Of a stretch of 64,000 bases of DNA, positions 34,188 through 43,430 are shown piece after piece. This DNA is from Candidatus Aminicenantota bacterium (lineage in GTDB: Bacteria; Acidobacteriota; Aminicenantia; UBA2199). The notes beneath the pieces are model-generated. The model saw only the letters and a list, made by a program, of their open reading frames with translations, was not told the DNA's origin and did no database searches. The position numbers and the translations under genes are program-made. How positions within the stretch are numbered: the stretch's first letter is position 1; each line of letters begins with the position of its first letter. Where the stretch lies: NCBI GenBank assembly GCA_026393835.1, contig JAPKZK010000150.1, positions 62,001 to 126,000 on the forward strand, written 5' to 3'.

Positions 34188-35366
34188 TTAAGACATTCCT
34201 TCCCAGAGCCCCTTGCGCCCAAGAACTTCACAAAAAAAATCAAAGGGCCAGATATCGATCTGATCTTCCGTCAGCATTTTTTTCTCCCCAGGGTATATAA
34301 GTATTCTCCTTTTTACACCCTTTAGTTCCGCAACAGCCCGCAACCCTTTAAGATGATCGCCTGTTATCCGCTGCGAGGTCTTGACTTCGACAGCAATGAA
34401 ACTATCTTCACGCTTTAATAAAAAATCGACCTCTGTATTATGGGACGAAGCCGGGGACCAGTAGTAAAATTCATCGAAAAGATCATCATAATCCCGGTAT
34501 GCTTTAAGTAAAGTTGCGACCAAACCTTCAAACAGGGCGACTTTCTCTTCCGGGTAAACGTCGCCGAACCGGTTGTTTACTGCCCTTACCAGGCCCGGAT
34601 CGATCCAATATAACTTTGGGTGTTTTTTCTCCCTCAGCCGAAGCTTTAGCTCATAAGCGGGTAAACGGAAAACCATTAACGTATCCTCCAGGATTTCGAT
34701 ATACCCGTCTAAAGTGGTCCTTGAAATCCCGGCATTCCTGGCGGCGCCGGATATATTCAGCGTTTGACCATGAAGCAAAGCCGCGATAGGTAAAAACCGG
34801 ACAAACCCGGGTAAATTACGAACCAATGCTTCAGCTTTGATTTCTTCTTTTAAATACATCTCGATATATGCTTTCAGGGTTTCCTTTTTGTCGGCGGCGT
34901 TCCACACCAGGGGAATACTCCCATAGGTCAACACCTTATCCAGTATAAAATCAGGGCCCAGTTCGCCGGGCAAAAACGGGTACATCCGTTTAAACAACGC
35001 CCGTCCCCCCAATAGATTGACGCCGGCTTTTTTCAGTTTCCTGGCCGATGAGCCGGTTAAAATGAAATGCAGGTTTTTTTCTTCTATAAAATGATGAACC
35101 TCATTAAGAAGATTGGGTAATCGTTGAATTTCATCCACAAAAACCCAGGAATCCGGTTTCAAAGTTCTTAGTTCATTGGCAAATTGTGAAATATCGGCCA
35201 GGTAAGCCTGGTATAAGGATTCATTTAACAGGTTTACCCGGTAAGCCTTTGGGAATTGGTGGTTTACCCAGGTGGTTTTACCCGTGCCCCTTGGTCCGAA
35301 CAGGAAAAAAGACTGAGCAGGCGTATTTAACAGGCGATCGAAATATCTTGATATCATTGTCGTCAT
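34188..35366 (-). CDS. AAA_14/DUF4143 ATPase
   Basis: From MTTMISRYF the protein has about 392 residues. The Walker A motif is FFLFGPRGTGKTTWVNHQF and Walker B VFVDEIQRLPNLL, with a TGSSARK sensor. The C-terminal DUF4143 domain ends in a PD-(D/E)xK-like nuclease core (NTEVDFLLKREDSFIAVEVK, with D and E-x-K). These ATPases are widespread orphans, often in many copies per genome. The gene is monocistronic. The N-terminal MGGIDLYAVKKRGK of the longer frame is unlikely because the later ATG follows TGGTAAA; start uncertain. Confidence 0.85.
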   Translation of the reverse strand: MTTMISRYFDRLLNTPAQSFFLFGPRGTGKTTWVNHQFPKAYRVNLLNESLYQAYLADISQFANELRTLKPDSWVFVDEIQRLPNLLNEVHHFIEEKNLHFILTGSSARKLKKAGVNLLGGRALFKRMYPFLPGELGPDFILDKVLTYGSIPLVWNAADKKETLKAYIEMYLKEEIKAEALVRNLPGFVRFLPIAALLHGQTLNISGAARNAGISRTTLDGYIEILEDTLMVFRLPAYELKLRLREKKHPKLYWIDPGLVRAVNNRFGDVYPEEKVALFEGLVATLLKAYRDYDDLFDEFYYWSPASSHNTEVDFLLKREDSFIAVEVKTSQRITGDHLKGLRAVAELKGVKRRILIYPGEKKMLTEDQIDIWPFDFFCEVLGRKGLWEGMS

Positions 35367-35525
35367 TTTACCACGTTTTTTGACGGCATACAAGTCAATT
35401 CCCCCCACATTCCCCCCACATTCAAGAATGCGTCATTTAAAAAAAGCACGAAAGCCCGCGGCAAAGTGACCGGGAGGTGAGAAAAGGGGCAGCGCGAAGT
35501 TTTCCCTTCTGCGCTTGCTTTGTAT

Positions 35526-35561
35526 TTGACAAAAAGGAAAAAGTATATTACATTATATACT
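35526..35561 (+). promoter_or_regulatory. Promoter with palindromic operator before the toxin-antitoxin pair
   Basis: TTGACA is 17 bases before TACATT. AGTATAT and ATATACT are perfect 7-base inverted arms (35542-35548 and 35555-35561) overlapping the -10 region, a typical site for autorepression by antitoxin. Confidence 0.6.
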
Positions 35562-35578
35562 ATGCAAAGAGGAAAAAC

Positions 35579-35806
35579 ATGCTGAGTGTAAGAGCAATTT
35601 ACGACGGCCAGGAATTAAAATTAATGGAGAAAGTGAGTATCCGGAGACCCAGGCAAGTCATTATTACCTTTTTGGATACTTTAGAGTCGGATCCCCCGGC
35701 GGACGAAATGCATAAGATGCTCCAGGAAGGAGGGGCATTGGATTTCCTTGATGATGAAAGGGAAGACATATATTCCGATGACGATTTGAAGGTGAAGTTT
35801 ATATAA
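35579..35806 (+). CDS. Antitoxin of a MazF-type pair (AF2212-like)
   Basis: AGAGG is seven bases before the ATG at 35579, giving MLSVRAIYDGQELKLMEKVS, about 75 residues. The RAIYDGQ-x-L-x-L-M-E-x-V pattern is that of the AF2212-like antitoxin family (PF01954), a beta-rich DNA-binding N-domain, followed by an acidic tail (DDEREDIYSDDD) that would neutralise the toxin. The longer frame begins with a Cys-rich extension without ribosome site and is not used. Its stop overlaps the toxin start (TAATG). It likely represses through the 35542-35561 palindrome. Confidence 0.7.
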   Translation: MLSVRAIYDGQELKLMEKVSIRRPRQVIITFLDTLESDPPADEMHKMLQEGGALDFLDDEREDIYSDDDLKVKFI

Positions 35807-36165
35807 TGGAAAGAGGAACCGTTGTTCTAACAAAATTCCCTTTCACCGATTTGAGTTCCGCCAAAAGAAGGCCCGCAGTAATTATTTCGAGGGTTTCTAA
35901 TGAAAAAGAGGATGTTATTGTTGCATTTATCTCGTCGGTTATTCCATATAATTTAAGTGAAACTGATTTTGTACTGGACACAGGGCATAAAGATTTTGCC
36001 GCTACGGGATTGAAGAAAAAATCTGTTTTCAAGATGGATAAATTGGCTACCTTGAACAAATCGATTTTCTCAGGTATTATGGGGAATATATCCGTGGATA
36101 TTCTTAAGCAATTGGAGAGCAGACTAATGTTTGCTCTTGATTTGAAAAAAACAGATCTTTTTTAA
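35806..36165 (+). CDS. MazF/PemK-type mRNA interferase toxin
   Basis: 119 residues. The family start motif RGTVVLTKFPFTDLSSAKRR is clear, followed by PAVIISRVSNEKEDVIVAFI and the KKSVFKMDKLATL strand. MazF-like toxins cut mRNA at short sequences; the conserved Arg of KRRPAVII and the Ser/Thr of strand three are the usual active-site residues. It is the second gene after its antitoxin with one-base overlap. Fairly confident on family. Confidence 0.85.
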   Translation: MERGTVVLTKFPFTDLSSAKRRPAVIISRVSNEKEDVIVAFISSVIPYNLSETDFVLDTGHKDFAATGLKKKSVFKMDKLATLNKSIFSGIMGNISVDILKQLESRLMFALDLKKTDLF

Positions 36166-36609
36166 AGGCTCTCCTCAATGACGCTGATAAAACATATCTT
36201 GATTTTAATCTGAGTAATTTGTGTCATCTGCGGCATCTATTTACAGAATAATTGAGCCTGCGAAGGCCAGCGGATGAGAACCGTACATAGATTGAGGTAT
36301 TTATTTGAGAGATAGGGGGAGGACTTCCTTTAGCGCTTATGTAAGAAAAAAATCAGTGTAAATCGCTGTGACGTGCAATTTGGGGACAAAAAAACTGTCC
36401 GTGTTTAGTCCGTGTAAGTCTGTGGCTAAGTTTTTCTTCGCGGTCCTTCGCGTTCTTCGCGGCTATTTTCATGGTAGGCGCGAAATTTTCCCATCCGCAA
36501 AACAGATCGGCTGAAATACCTGGATTTTTCCAGTTAAATCAATTATACTATGGTCATGAGCAATCCCGATACAATCGGCGGCAGGTTTGAGCGCGCTGCC
36601 AAAAAGCCT
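36166..36609. other. Gene-free spacer with short-phrase repeats
   Basis: It holds phrases of the GTCCGTGTTTAGTCCGTGTA and CTTCGCGGTCCTTCGCGTTC type (36396-36470) and part of the CAGTGTAAATCGC phrase seen in the left-end repeat patch. I see no gene or terminator. Confidence 0.55.
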
Positions 36610-38142
36610 TTATTTCTCGTGTTTCCGGCAAAGCATGGTAATACGGCCATCGATTATTTTCCGCTGAACCGCGGGTTCGCCGCACATCTCATTCTTTTCC
36701 TGGAATGAACACAGGGCTTGAATTTCACTGCGTTTACCGAGACGTATTTTTAGACCGATATCGGCAGGGAGGAATTGAGTTTGCCCCGGGGTGGAAATAG
36801 AAGATTGGAATACATTGGTTATGGTATCCCGGGACTCACAAAGTTCTTCGCCAAATTCCGAAAGAAGAATTACTTTTGGCTGGGGCGGTTGTTGGAGCAA
36901 TTGGGTAAACAGGTTGTAAAGCCCCAGGATACCGAGATGTTTTGGGTAAAACTCCCGCTTAAGGATTTCATCTTCGTGCACGGTACCCAGATGGGCGATA
37001 AGAATATCCGTATGTTTGAATTCCTCGACAAGAAAAGGAGTCCAGGCGGTATCACCGGTTATACCGATAGAACAGCACTTTTTCCCTTCCTGGTACAGGT
37101 TAAATAATAAGCCCACCCCCATCTTACTTCCTCCCAATTCCGGGTGTTGGGTCAGGGTGGGATCGATACGAATAGAGCCTGATTCTCCGAGTCGAATTTC
37201 CTGGCGTCGCCATAATATCTGGCATAAATGCGGTTTGGTCTCATAGCGAATAATAGGGGCAAATTTTGCAAATGCGGAAGTGTTAAGCAAGAAAGAGAAT
37301 GTCTTGGGCGGGGCGCCTTTGGGTTTTCGTTTGTTTAATTGATAAAGTAAATCGATAAGCAGCGGGAATTCCTGGGTATGGTCCGGGTGGTCATGAGTAA
37401 TAATAACCACATCGATATCGTCGATACCCAGTCCACACTGGAAAAGATTTTGAATAAAACCATGTCCCGGATCGATGGCAATCCCGGTATTGTCCCATTT
37501 GATATAATATCCGCCGCCGCGGGGGTCGCCTTCACGGAAACGAAGTATTGGGGTAAATGAGTTCCACTGTCGAAGATTGAGAAAATAATTTGTCTCGGTG
37601 GTTCTCTCTCGATTAAGGTACCGGCCGATCTCATCTTCGAATTTTTTGGAATTATTGATAATTTTGGCAAATTCGCCTTTGAGTCCGCCGCGAAGTTCTT
37701 CGATAAAACACTCAATACCGAAATACACCGGGTAACAAAGACTAAAGAAATTAGGTGCACTCCCTTTTAGCAATTCGATCCCATTGAAATCCGTCAAAAT
37801 GAAAATAGAGACCGCATTTTTCAATAGCGTTTCCCGGTTTTGCTCGAATTGCGTTAATACCTTATTGTAATCAACGGCCATTAAATCAAGCCAATAAACT
37901 ACTTTAGGGTCGGGGTTACGGGGAAAAATACCCTCCTGGGAACCAGGATCAAAGGCAATATCGGATAATAAAGTAAACCCCAATTGTTCCAGGTGGTATT
38001 TTAATTTTGCTTCGATATTTTCTTTGATTTCAGCTTCCGAACGATTACACACCTCCACCATAGAGCAAAAATTTTTATTTGAAAGTTCAAAACGCCGTGC
38101 GATCTGTTCAATCTGGTTTAAATCACGCTGCAAAAGGTTCAA
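36610..38142 (-). CDS. Metallo-beta-lactamase-fold protein paired with an ATPase
   Basis: The start is a TTG with GGGAG six bases upstream. The protein has 510 residues: an alpha-helical N-terminal half (about 1-170), then an MBL domain with the zinc motif THDHPDH (His250, His252, Asp254, His255), and ITGDTAW further on, with HLG later. The extreme C-terminus (LCSFQEKNEMCGEPAVQ and MLCRKH) looks like a small zinc ribbon. The family is unclear; the N-terminal half is not recognisable. MBL-fold enzymes include nucleases, and with an ATPase next to it this could be a two-gene nucleic acid processing or defence module. Confidence 0.75.
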   Translation of the reverse strand: MNLLQRDLNQIEQIARRFELSNKNFCSMVEVCNRSEAEIKENIEAKLKYHLEQLGFTLLSDIAFDPGSQEGIFPRNPDPKVVYWLDLMAVDYNKVLTQFEQNRETLLKNAVSIFILTDFNGIELLKGSAPNFFSLCYPVYFGIECFIEELRGGLKGEFAKIINNSKKFEDEIGRYLNRERTTETNYFLNLRQWNSFTPILRFREGDPRGGGYYIKWDNTGIAIDPGHGFIQNLFQCGLGIDDIDVVIITHDHPDHTQEFPLLIDLLYQLNKRKPKGAPPKTFSFLLNTSAFAKFAPIIRYETKPHLCQILWRRQEIRLGESGSIRIDPTLTQHPELGGSKMGVGLLFNLYQEGKKCCSIGITGDTAWTPFLVEEFKHTDILIAHLGTVHEDEILKREFYPKHLGILGLYNLFTQLLQQPPQPKVILLSEFGEELCESRDTITNVFQSSISTPGQTQFLPADIGLKIRLGKRSEIQALCSFQEKNEMCGEPAVQRKIIDGRITMLCRKHEK

Positions 38143-38161
38143 TATGTTCTCCCGTGTCGAT

Positions 38162-39248
38162 TCAATCGGCAGGCAAAAGGTCGATTACGATTGGGTGAAG
38201 GTCTACCCAGCGTGTTTTGTTTTGGTATTCCAGGACAATATCATTGGCGATAAACCGGACATCCTGTCGGATATTGGTAAGGTTCTTTTGTTTATGGATT
38301 TTTTTTAGGGTGTCATAATCATCCAGGCCGATTATCCTGCCAAATTCGCTGCGCATCTTTGCTATACTGCCATCGATAGGTTCTATGCCAATTTTATTTT
38401 GCCCGGCCATTAAGGCGCTAAAAGCAGAATCCTGGATCAGCTTAACCAGGTACCGGAATACTCCGCCGGAATATGCTACTGCCTTCTCCAGGGCTTCGCC
38501 GGTAATTAATGCCGGGTCCATTCGCCGAAGAACCAATTCCTTTAATACGGATATACCCGGCGGGTAAATATTCCCGTCCTTATCAAAGGCATGAATATTG
38601 GGAAGTATCTCCGTATGGGTAAACCACTCGGTAATGCGATTGACCATTGGGGAATAAAATAGGGTAATGGGTACGGTCAGCGCCAATGAACATTCGATTT
38701 CACTAAATGCTTGACTCTCTTCCGATAATACTTTTTCTATTCGTGAAACCGGTTTATCCAGGTCATCGATTAAAAGGAGAACATTTTTCCCGGTTTTTTT
38801 TTGAAGTGTTTTTACGACTTTATTTAAAGCGGATAAATAATCTCTTCTATTCATATTATCTGAGATATTAATAGGAATATTAAGCAGTGGTACCACTGTC
38901 GCAGTAAAAATCTTTATGGCTTCACTTAATGATGAAAATCCTCCTGCAGCCGCGAGAATTGCTTTCAAAATATCAGGGAAAGTTAAATCCCTGAAATCAA
39001 GATATCTCCCAACCTTTAAATTGAGTACGGTATATTTGGCGGCAAGGGCTTTTTCGGTATAAATTTAATTCCGTGGTTTTTCCACTGCCCCGGTGGCCGG
39101 AAAATAAAACGCGAAGGGGGGATTGATCAAAGGTAGAAAAGAGTTTAACGAGGCTTTCTCCCCGTTGGATATAAAACGGTTCGATGGCTTCCTCCAGTGG
39201 AGAGGGATCGAAAGCGTTGTAAGCCTCTTTAAGGTTATGAGCTATCAC
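38162..39248 (-). pseudogene. AAA ATPase gene with one frameshift
   Basis: It starts at GTG 39248 (GAGG six bases upstream) and its first 83 codons carry Walker A (FSGHRGSGKTTELN). The frame then breaks, and the second frame from about 39050 reads KALAAKYTVLNLKVGRYLDF on to ILKAILAAAG and Walker B LLLIDDLDKP. The switch lies at a run of five A (near 39048); with four A the frame is continuous, giving about 362 residues. It may be real decay or a sequencing error. The end is 19 bases from the MBL gene. Confidence 0.8.
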
Positions 39249-39658
39249 CTGTTACCTCGTTTAAATATCTTCGCGCCGGCAAATTCCGGCACTACTATTT
39301 TAAAGGAAATATGTTTTTTTTTCAATATATGGCATACATTATTTTTCCTCTATGAAGAAGATTTGGGCTGAGCGGCTAGTGGTGCTGGTGAAAAAAATGG
39401 GAAGGCAAAGTCCGAACCTGGATTTACAGGATGAAAAGATGCACAGGATAATGGCTTATAAGGCATCCCGGTCATCCAAATCATCCCACTCATCCCGGTT
39501 CATTTGCCCTGACTTTGTGACAGGATTTCTTAAAATTGGGTTGACTTTGTGCAGAAATTAAAGTAAAATTACCCTGACTTTGTGTCAGAAAATAATGAAA
39601 ATTGGGTTGACTTTGTGTCACGGCAATGCCAATTATCATGCAAGAGGCTTTATAAAAA
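39249..39658. other. Spacer with TTGACTTTGTG repeat units
   Basis: It includes a CATCCCGGTCATCCAAATCA phrase near 39470 and, at 39508-39622, two tandem units of about 60 bases, each with CCCTGACTTTGTG then AAAATTGGGTTGACTTTGTG. TGACTTTGTGTCA is partly palindromic. No gene seen. Confidence 0.6.
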
Positions 39659-41005
39659 ATGTTTTACAGGAACATAATTGCTGAACTTAAAAAGTGGGCG
39701 GCGGAACCCGAAAGGAAACCCTTAATCCTCAGGGGCGCCCGACAGGTAGGCAAAACCACTGCGATCGATATGTTTGCAAAACTCTTCGACCACTATATCT
39801 ACCTGAACCTTGAAAATAAAGAAGAAGCAGGGATTTTTAACAGGGACTTACCCGTAGATGACTTAATTAAAGCCATCTTTTTCTTAAAAAAACTCTCCCC
39901 CTCAAAAGACAAACGAATACTTCTCTTCATCGATGAAATCCAGTACTCACCCCCTGCCCTGGCTATGATGCGCTATTTTTACGAATCAAGAAAAGACCTT
40001 TATGTCATCGGCGCCGGTTCCCTGCTGGAAGCCGTGATCGGAAAACTCCAGGTCAGTTTCCCGGTGGGCCGGGTGCAGTACCTTTTTATGTATCCCATGA
40101 CCTTCGAGGAATTTCTCCTGGCCTGCGGCGAACAAGCGGCAGTGGAAATCTATCGCCAGGTCCCCATGCCGGATTATGCCCATTCCCGCCTGCTGAAATT
40201 GTTCCATAAATATACACTGATCGGCGGGATGCCGGAAATAATAAAGAAATATCTAAAAGACGAAGACCTGGTGGGATTGAAACCTGTTTACCAGTCCCTT
40301 TTAACCGGATACCTCGACGATGTGAGTAAATACGCCCGTACCCCGGCAATGGTGGAAGTGATCCGCCATGCCGTCGAAGCCGCCCCGTTCCAGGCCGGGA
40401 ACCGGGTAAAATTCCAGGGATTCGGGCAATCTAATTATAAATCCAGGGAAATGGGAGAAGCACTAAAAAGCCTGGAAAGGGCAATGCTGATTTACCTTGT
40501 TTATCCGGTCACGGTTACCCAGCCGCCGCTGCTGGAAGATAATCAAAAGTCTCCCAGGCTTCAATTCCTTGATACGGGGTTACTCAATTATGCCGTGGGA
40601 CTCCAGGGATATTTTTTTAAATTTGATGACCTGCATGCCTTTTACCAGGGTTTACTGGCGGAACATATCGTGGGCCAGGAACTGGCGGCCCTGGATATGA
40701 ATACGGATAAAAAAATTCCCTTCTGGGTCAGGGAACAAAAACAGTCCAATGCGGAAGTGGATTTTGTCCTTCCTTACAAACATTATGTTATCCCCCTGGA
40801 AGTGAAAGCCGGGAAAACCGGGAGTCTCCGTTCTCTTCACCAGTTTATGGAACGGGCCGATCATCCCTATGCCGTTCGTCTCTATGCCGGTTCTCTCCAG
40901 GTAACGGAAGCTTCGACCCCGGAAGGAAAACCTTTCAAACTACTGAACCTCCCCTATTTCCTGGCAGGGAAGATATACGACTACTTGCCCTGGTTCATTG
41001 AGTGA
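39659..41005 (+). CDS. AAA_14/DUF4143 ATPase
   Basis: 448 residues. Walker A is LRGARQVGKTTAIDMFA and Walker B LFIDEIQYSPPAL; a GAGSLLE sensor follows. The C-terminal DUF4143 domain ends in the PD-(D/E)xK-like EVDFVLPYKHYVIPLEVKAGK, with D and E-x-K present. A family member with the same design as 34188 and 44151. The gene stands alone; the next gene, 110 bases on, encodes a different nuclease-bearing ATPase. Such loci often vary between strains. Confidence 0.88.
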   Translation: MFYRNIIAELKKWAAEPERKPLILRGARQVGKTTAIDMFAKLFDHYIYLNLENKEEAGIFNRDLPVDDLIKAIFFLKKLSPSKDKRILLFIDEIQYSPPALAMMRYFYESRKDLYVIGAGSLLEAVIGKLQVSFPVGRVQYLFMYPMTFEEFLLACGEQAAVEIYRQVPMPDYAHSRLLKLFHKYTLIGGMPEIIKKYLKDEDLVGLKPVYQSLLTGYLDDVSKYARTPAMVEVIRHAVEAAPFQAGNRVKFQGFGQSNYKSREMGEALKSLERAMLIYLVYPVTVTQPPLLEDNQKSPRLQFLDTGLLNYAVGLQGYFFKFDDLHAFYQGLLAEHIVGQELAALDMNTDKKIPFWVREQKQSNAEVDFVLPYKHYVIPLEVKAGKTGSLRSLHQFMERADHPYAVRLYAGSLQVTEASTPEGKPFKLLNLPYFLAGKIYDYLPWFIE

Positions 41006-41032
41006 AAAAAAAGGGGACATACAAGAAAAATT

Positions 41033-41049
41033 CAAAATGAGAATTGCTG
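41033..41049. repeat. Half-copy of CAGCAATTCT element (reverse)
   Basis: CAAAATGAGAATTGCTG is the exact reverse complement of 15365-15381; preceded by GGGGACATACAAGAAAAATT, also seen near 17606-17625 with one base changed. Confidence 0.5.
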
Positions 41050-41115
41050 GCGAAAAAAGGGACAAATTGCATATCATTGCCCAATGTGATATACTTACCC
41101 CGGTGGTGAACAATA

Positions 41116-42846
41116 ATGAGCACGGTTATGAAAAATCTCGCCGTCGGTGAATCCGACTTTAAAAAAATAATCACAGGCAACTACTACTACGTCGATAAAA
41201 CCCTCTTTATCAAAGAAATTATAGACCGGGGCGATTTGATTTTACTCATTCCCCGGCCCAGGCGCTTCGGCAAAACCCTCAACATCTCCATGCTGAAATA
41301 TTTTTACGACTGCTGCCCGGAAACCATGGGAATTAAACACCCCGGATCGGACAATACCGCTAAAAGCTTGTTCGATTCCCTGGCTATCCAAAACGCAGGT
41401 GAGAAATACAGCGAAAAAATGGGCAAATACCCGGTTATTTTTTTGACTTTTAAAGACATTAAAGTACCGGACTGGGACTCCTGCCTCTACAAGATAAAAC
41501 AACTTATCCAGGATGAATATTTAAGACATGATTATATTCTTGACGGTAATATCCTGAAATCCCAGGAAGCGGCTTATTTTAAAAGTATTATGAACCTGGA
41601 AGGGAATAAAGGCGATTACGAGAACAGCCTGGGAAAATTACTTATATTCTTAAACCGCTATTACGGCAAAGGGGTAGTCATTTTGATCGATGAATACGAC
41701 GCCCCGGTTCATGCGGGCTTTAATAATAACTACTATGACGAAATCATCAACTTTATGCGCAATTTCCTGAGCGGCGGCTTGAAAGATACCGGCCAATACC
41801 TGGAAAAAAGCGTCCTAACCGGTATTATGCGTATCGCCAGAGAATCGATTTTTTCCGGCCTTAATAACCTGGGAGTTTTTACCCTGCTGGCGGAAGAGTT
41901 CGACGATAAATTCGGGTTCACGGAAAAAGAAATCGAAAAAATGCTCAAGGACTTTAACGTTTTCCACATGTATGACCGGGTCCGGGAATGGTATAACGGT
42001 TATACCTTCGGGAAAGAAACGATTTATAATCCCTGGTCCATCATCAACTTTCTCGCCAGCGAAAGAAAAGAACCGGAACCCTACTGGATCAATACATCCG
42101 ACAACCAGATCGTAGAAACCTTATTAACAAAGGAAGGAAAAGAGCTAAAGAAAGAGCTGGAACAATTGATCCAGGGCGAAAGTATTGAAAAAGCCATCGA
42201 GGAAAATATCGTCTTAAAAGATGTGCTTGTCCGGGATAATCTTATCTGGAGTTTCCTCTTGATGGGCGGATATTTGCGCCAATCCACCCGTAGAAGCGAC
42301 GAAGCCGCCGGTAAAGTATATTATTCCCTATCGATTCCCAATATAGAAGTAAGGCGAACTTATACCGGCATTATCGACCGCTATTTCACCGGCAAAATCG
42401 AAAACGAAAAATTGGAGATCATGCTCAAGGCTTTAGTGGAAGGGGATGTCGAGCTTTTTGGCAAATTTCTCCGTAAGATCGTTACCGCTGTATTTAGTTA
42501 TCATGATTTCGGCGGCGAGCCGGAAAAAGTTTATCATGCATTGGTGGCAGGTTTGTTGGTATGGATTTCCAGTACCCATGAAATCAAATCCAACCGGGAA
42601 TCCGGTTACGGCAGGTATGATATTTCGATCATTCCCCGCGATCCACGTAAAGTCGGTTATGTAATCGAATTTAAAGCCATCGATACAGAGGAAGGCGAAA
42701 CCGTGGAATCCGCCGTAGAATCCGCTTTAAAACAAATCGAAGCTAAGAGATACGAAACAGAACTAGTGGAAAGGGGTATTGCCGATATCAAAAAACTGGC
42801 CATTGTTTTCAGCGGCAAAGAAGTATTTGTAAAAGAAAAAAAGTAA
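41116..42846 (+). CDS. AAA-ATPase-like/PD-(D/E)xK nuclease-like protein (DUF1703)
   Basis: 576 residues. The N-terminal AAA-ATPase_like domain opens with the family pattern VGESDFKKIITGNYYYVDKT, then LLIPRPRRFGKTLNISML with Walker A, and VVILIDEYDAPVHAGF (Walker B). The C-terminal half ends in a DUF1703/PDDEXK_9 core: GYGRYDISIIPRDPRKVGYVIEF with D and E-F-K. These proteins are common in Bacteroidetes and other anaerobes as multicopy genes without known role. Clear family, function unknown. Confidence 0.9.
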   Translation: MSTVMKNLAVGESDFKKIITGNYYYVDKTLFIKEIIDRGDLILLIPRPRRFGKTLNISMLKYFYDCCPETMGIKHPGSDNTAKSLFDSLAIQNAGEKYSEKMGKYPVIFLTFKDIKVPDWDSCLYKIKQLIQDEYLRHDYILDGNILKSQEAAYFKSIMNLEGNKGDYENSLGKLLIFLNRYYGKGVVILIDEYDAPVHAGFNNNYYDEIINFMRNFLSGGLKDTGQYLEKSVLTGIMRIARESIFSGLNNLGVFTLLAEEFDDKFGFTEKEIEKMLKDFNVFHMYDRVREWYNGYTFGKETIYNPWSIINFLASERKEPEPYWINTSDNQIVETLLTKEGKELKKELEQLIQGESIEKAIEENIVLKDVLVRDNLIWSFLLMGGYLRQSTRRSDEAAGKVYYSLSIPNIEVRRTYTGIIDRYFTGKIENEKLEIMLKALVEGDVELFGKFLRKIVTAVFSYHDFGGEPEKVYHALVAGLLVWISSTHEIKSNRESGYGRYDISIIPRDPRKVGYVIEFKAIDTEEGETVESAVESALKQIEAKRYETELVERGIADIKKLAIVFSGKEVFVKEKK

Positions 42847-42929
42847 TAAAAAACAGGACCGGCGAAAAAAACTACTTCGCGTCCCTTCGCTCTTTATGGT
42901 TGTCCCGCCGGGACCTTAGCGGCTTTTAA

Positions 42930-43430
42930 TTATTTTTCCGCCGCCTCATGCATGCCGCTTTCCACCAACGCCTTGTTGTCTACTTTGAAACGTTGGAAAT
43001 GGGCCAGTACCTCATGATACAACAACGGGACAGCTTCCATGTGCTCGACCAACTCCTTCATTTCAGGCTTCATATCCACAGCCGCCCGGAGCGATTTCTT
43101 TTCACTGCCCGCCTCTTTCTCCAATTGTTTTTTCTTTTCCATCTCCAGTTGCTTTTTCAGTTCCTCTATTTCCCCGGTCTTCTCTTTCTCGTCATAATAC
43201 ATGGGCCCTCTGCCGAAAAGAAACCAATCCATGGATATGTTATTCTCCATCGCTATGCGGTACAAAGTCGGTAACGCGGGAAGCGCCATGCCGACCTCGT
43301 TCTTATAATACGCGTTTCGCGATACCCCGAAATGACCGGCCATCTGGTCCCGGGAATAATTGAACTTCTTCCGCAATTGCGTCAACTTATCCCCGGCTTC
43401 TTGTAATACTCGTTTTCTATTCATTTCCAT
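42930..43430 (-). CDS. XRE-family HTH regulator with coiled-coil tail
   Basis: I start at ATG 43430 because AGGAG is seven bases upstream; the longer frame to 43478 lacks one. HTH about 12-65: LTQLRKKFNYSRDQMAGHFG, SRNAYYKNEVGMALPALPTL, then ENNISMDWFLFGRGPMYYDE. A Glu/Lys coiled coil (about 80-120) and a C-terminal helical part follow. It shares the HTH plus GxGxMYY/F turn layout with the 19450 regulator. The DNA behind its start is occupied by array F on the other side. Confidence 0.82.
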   Translation of the reverse strand: MEMNRKRVLQEAGDKLTQLRKKFNYSRDQMAGHFGVSRNAYYKNEVGMALPALPTLYRIAMENNISMDWFLFGRGPMYYDEKEKTGEIEELKKQLEMEKKKQLEKEAGSEKKSLRAAVDMKPEMKELVEHMEAVPLLYHEVLAHFQRFKVDNKALVESGMHEAAEK

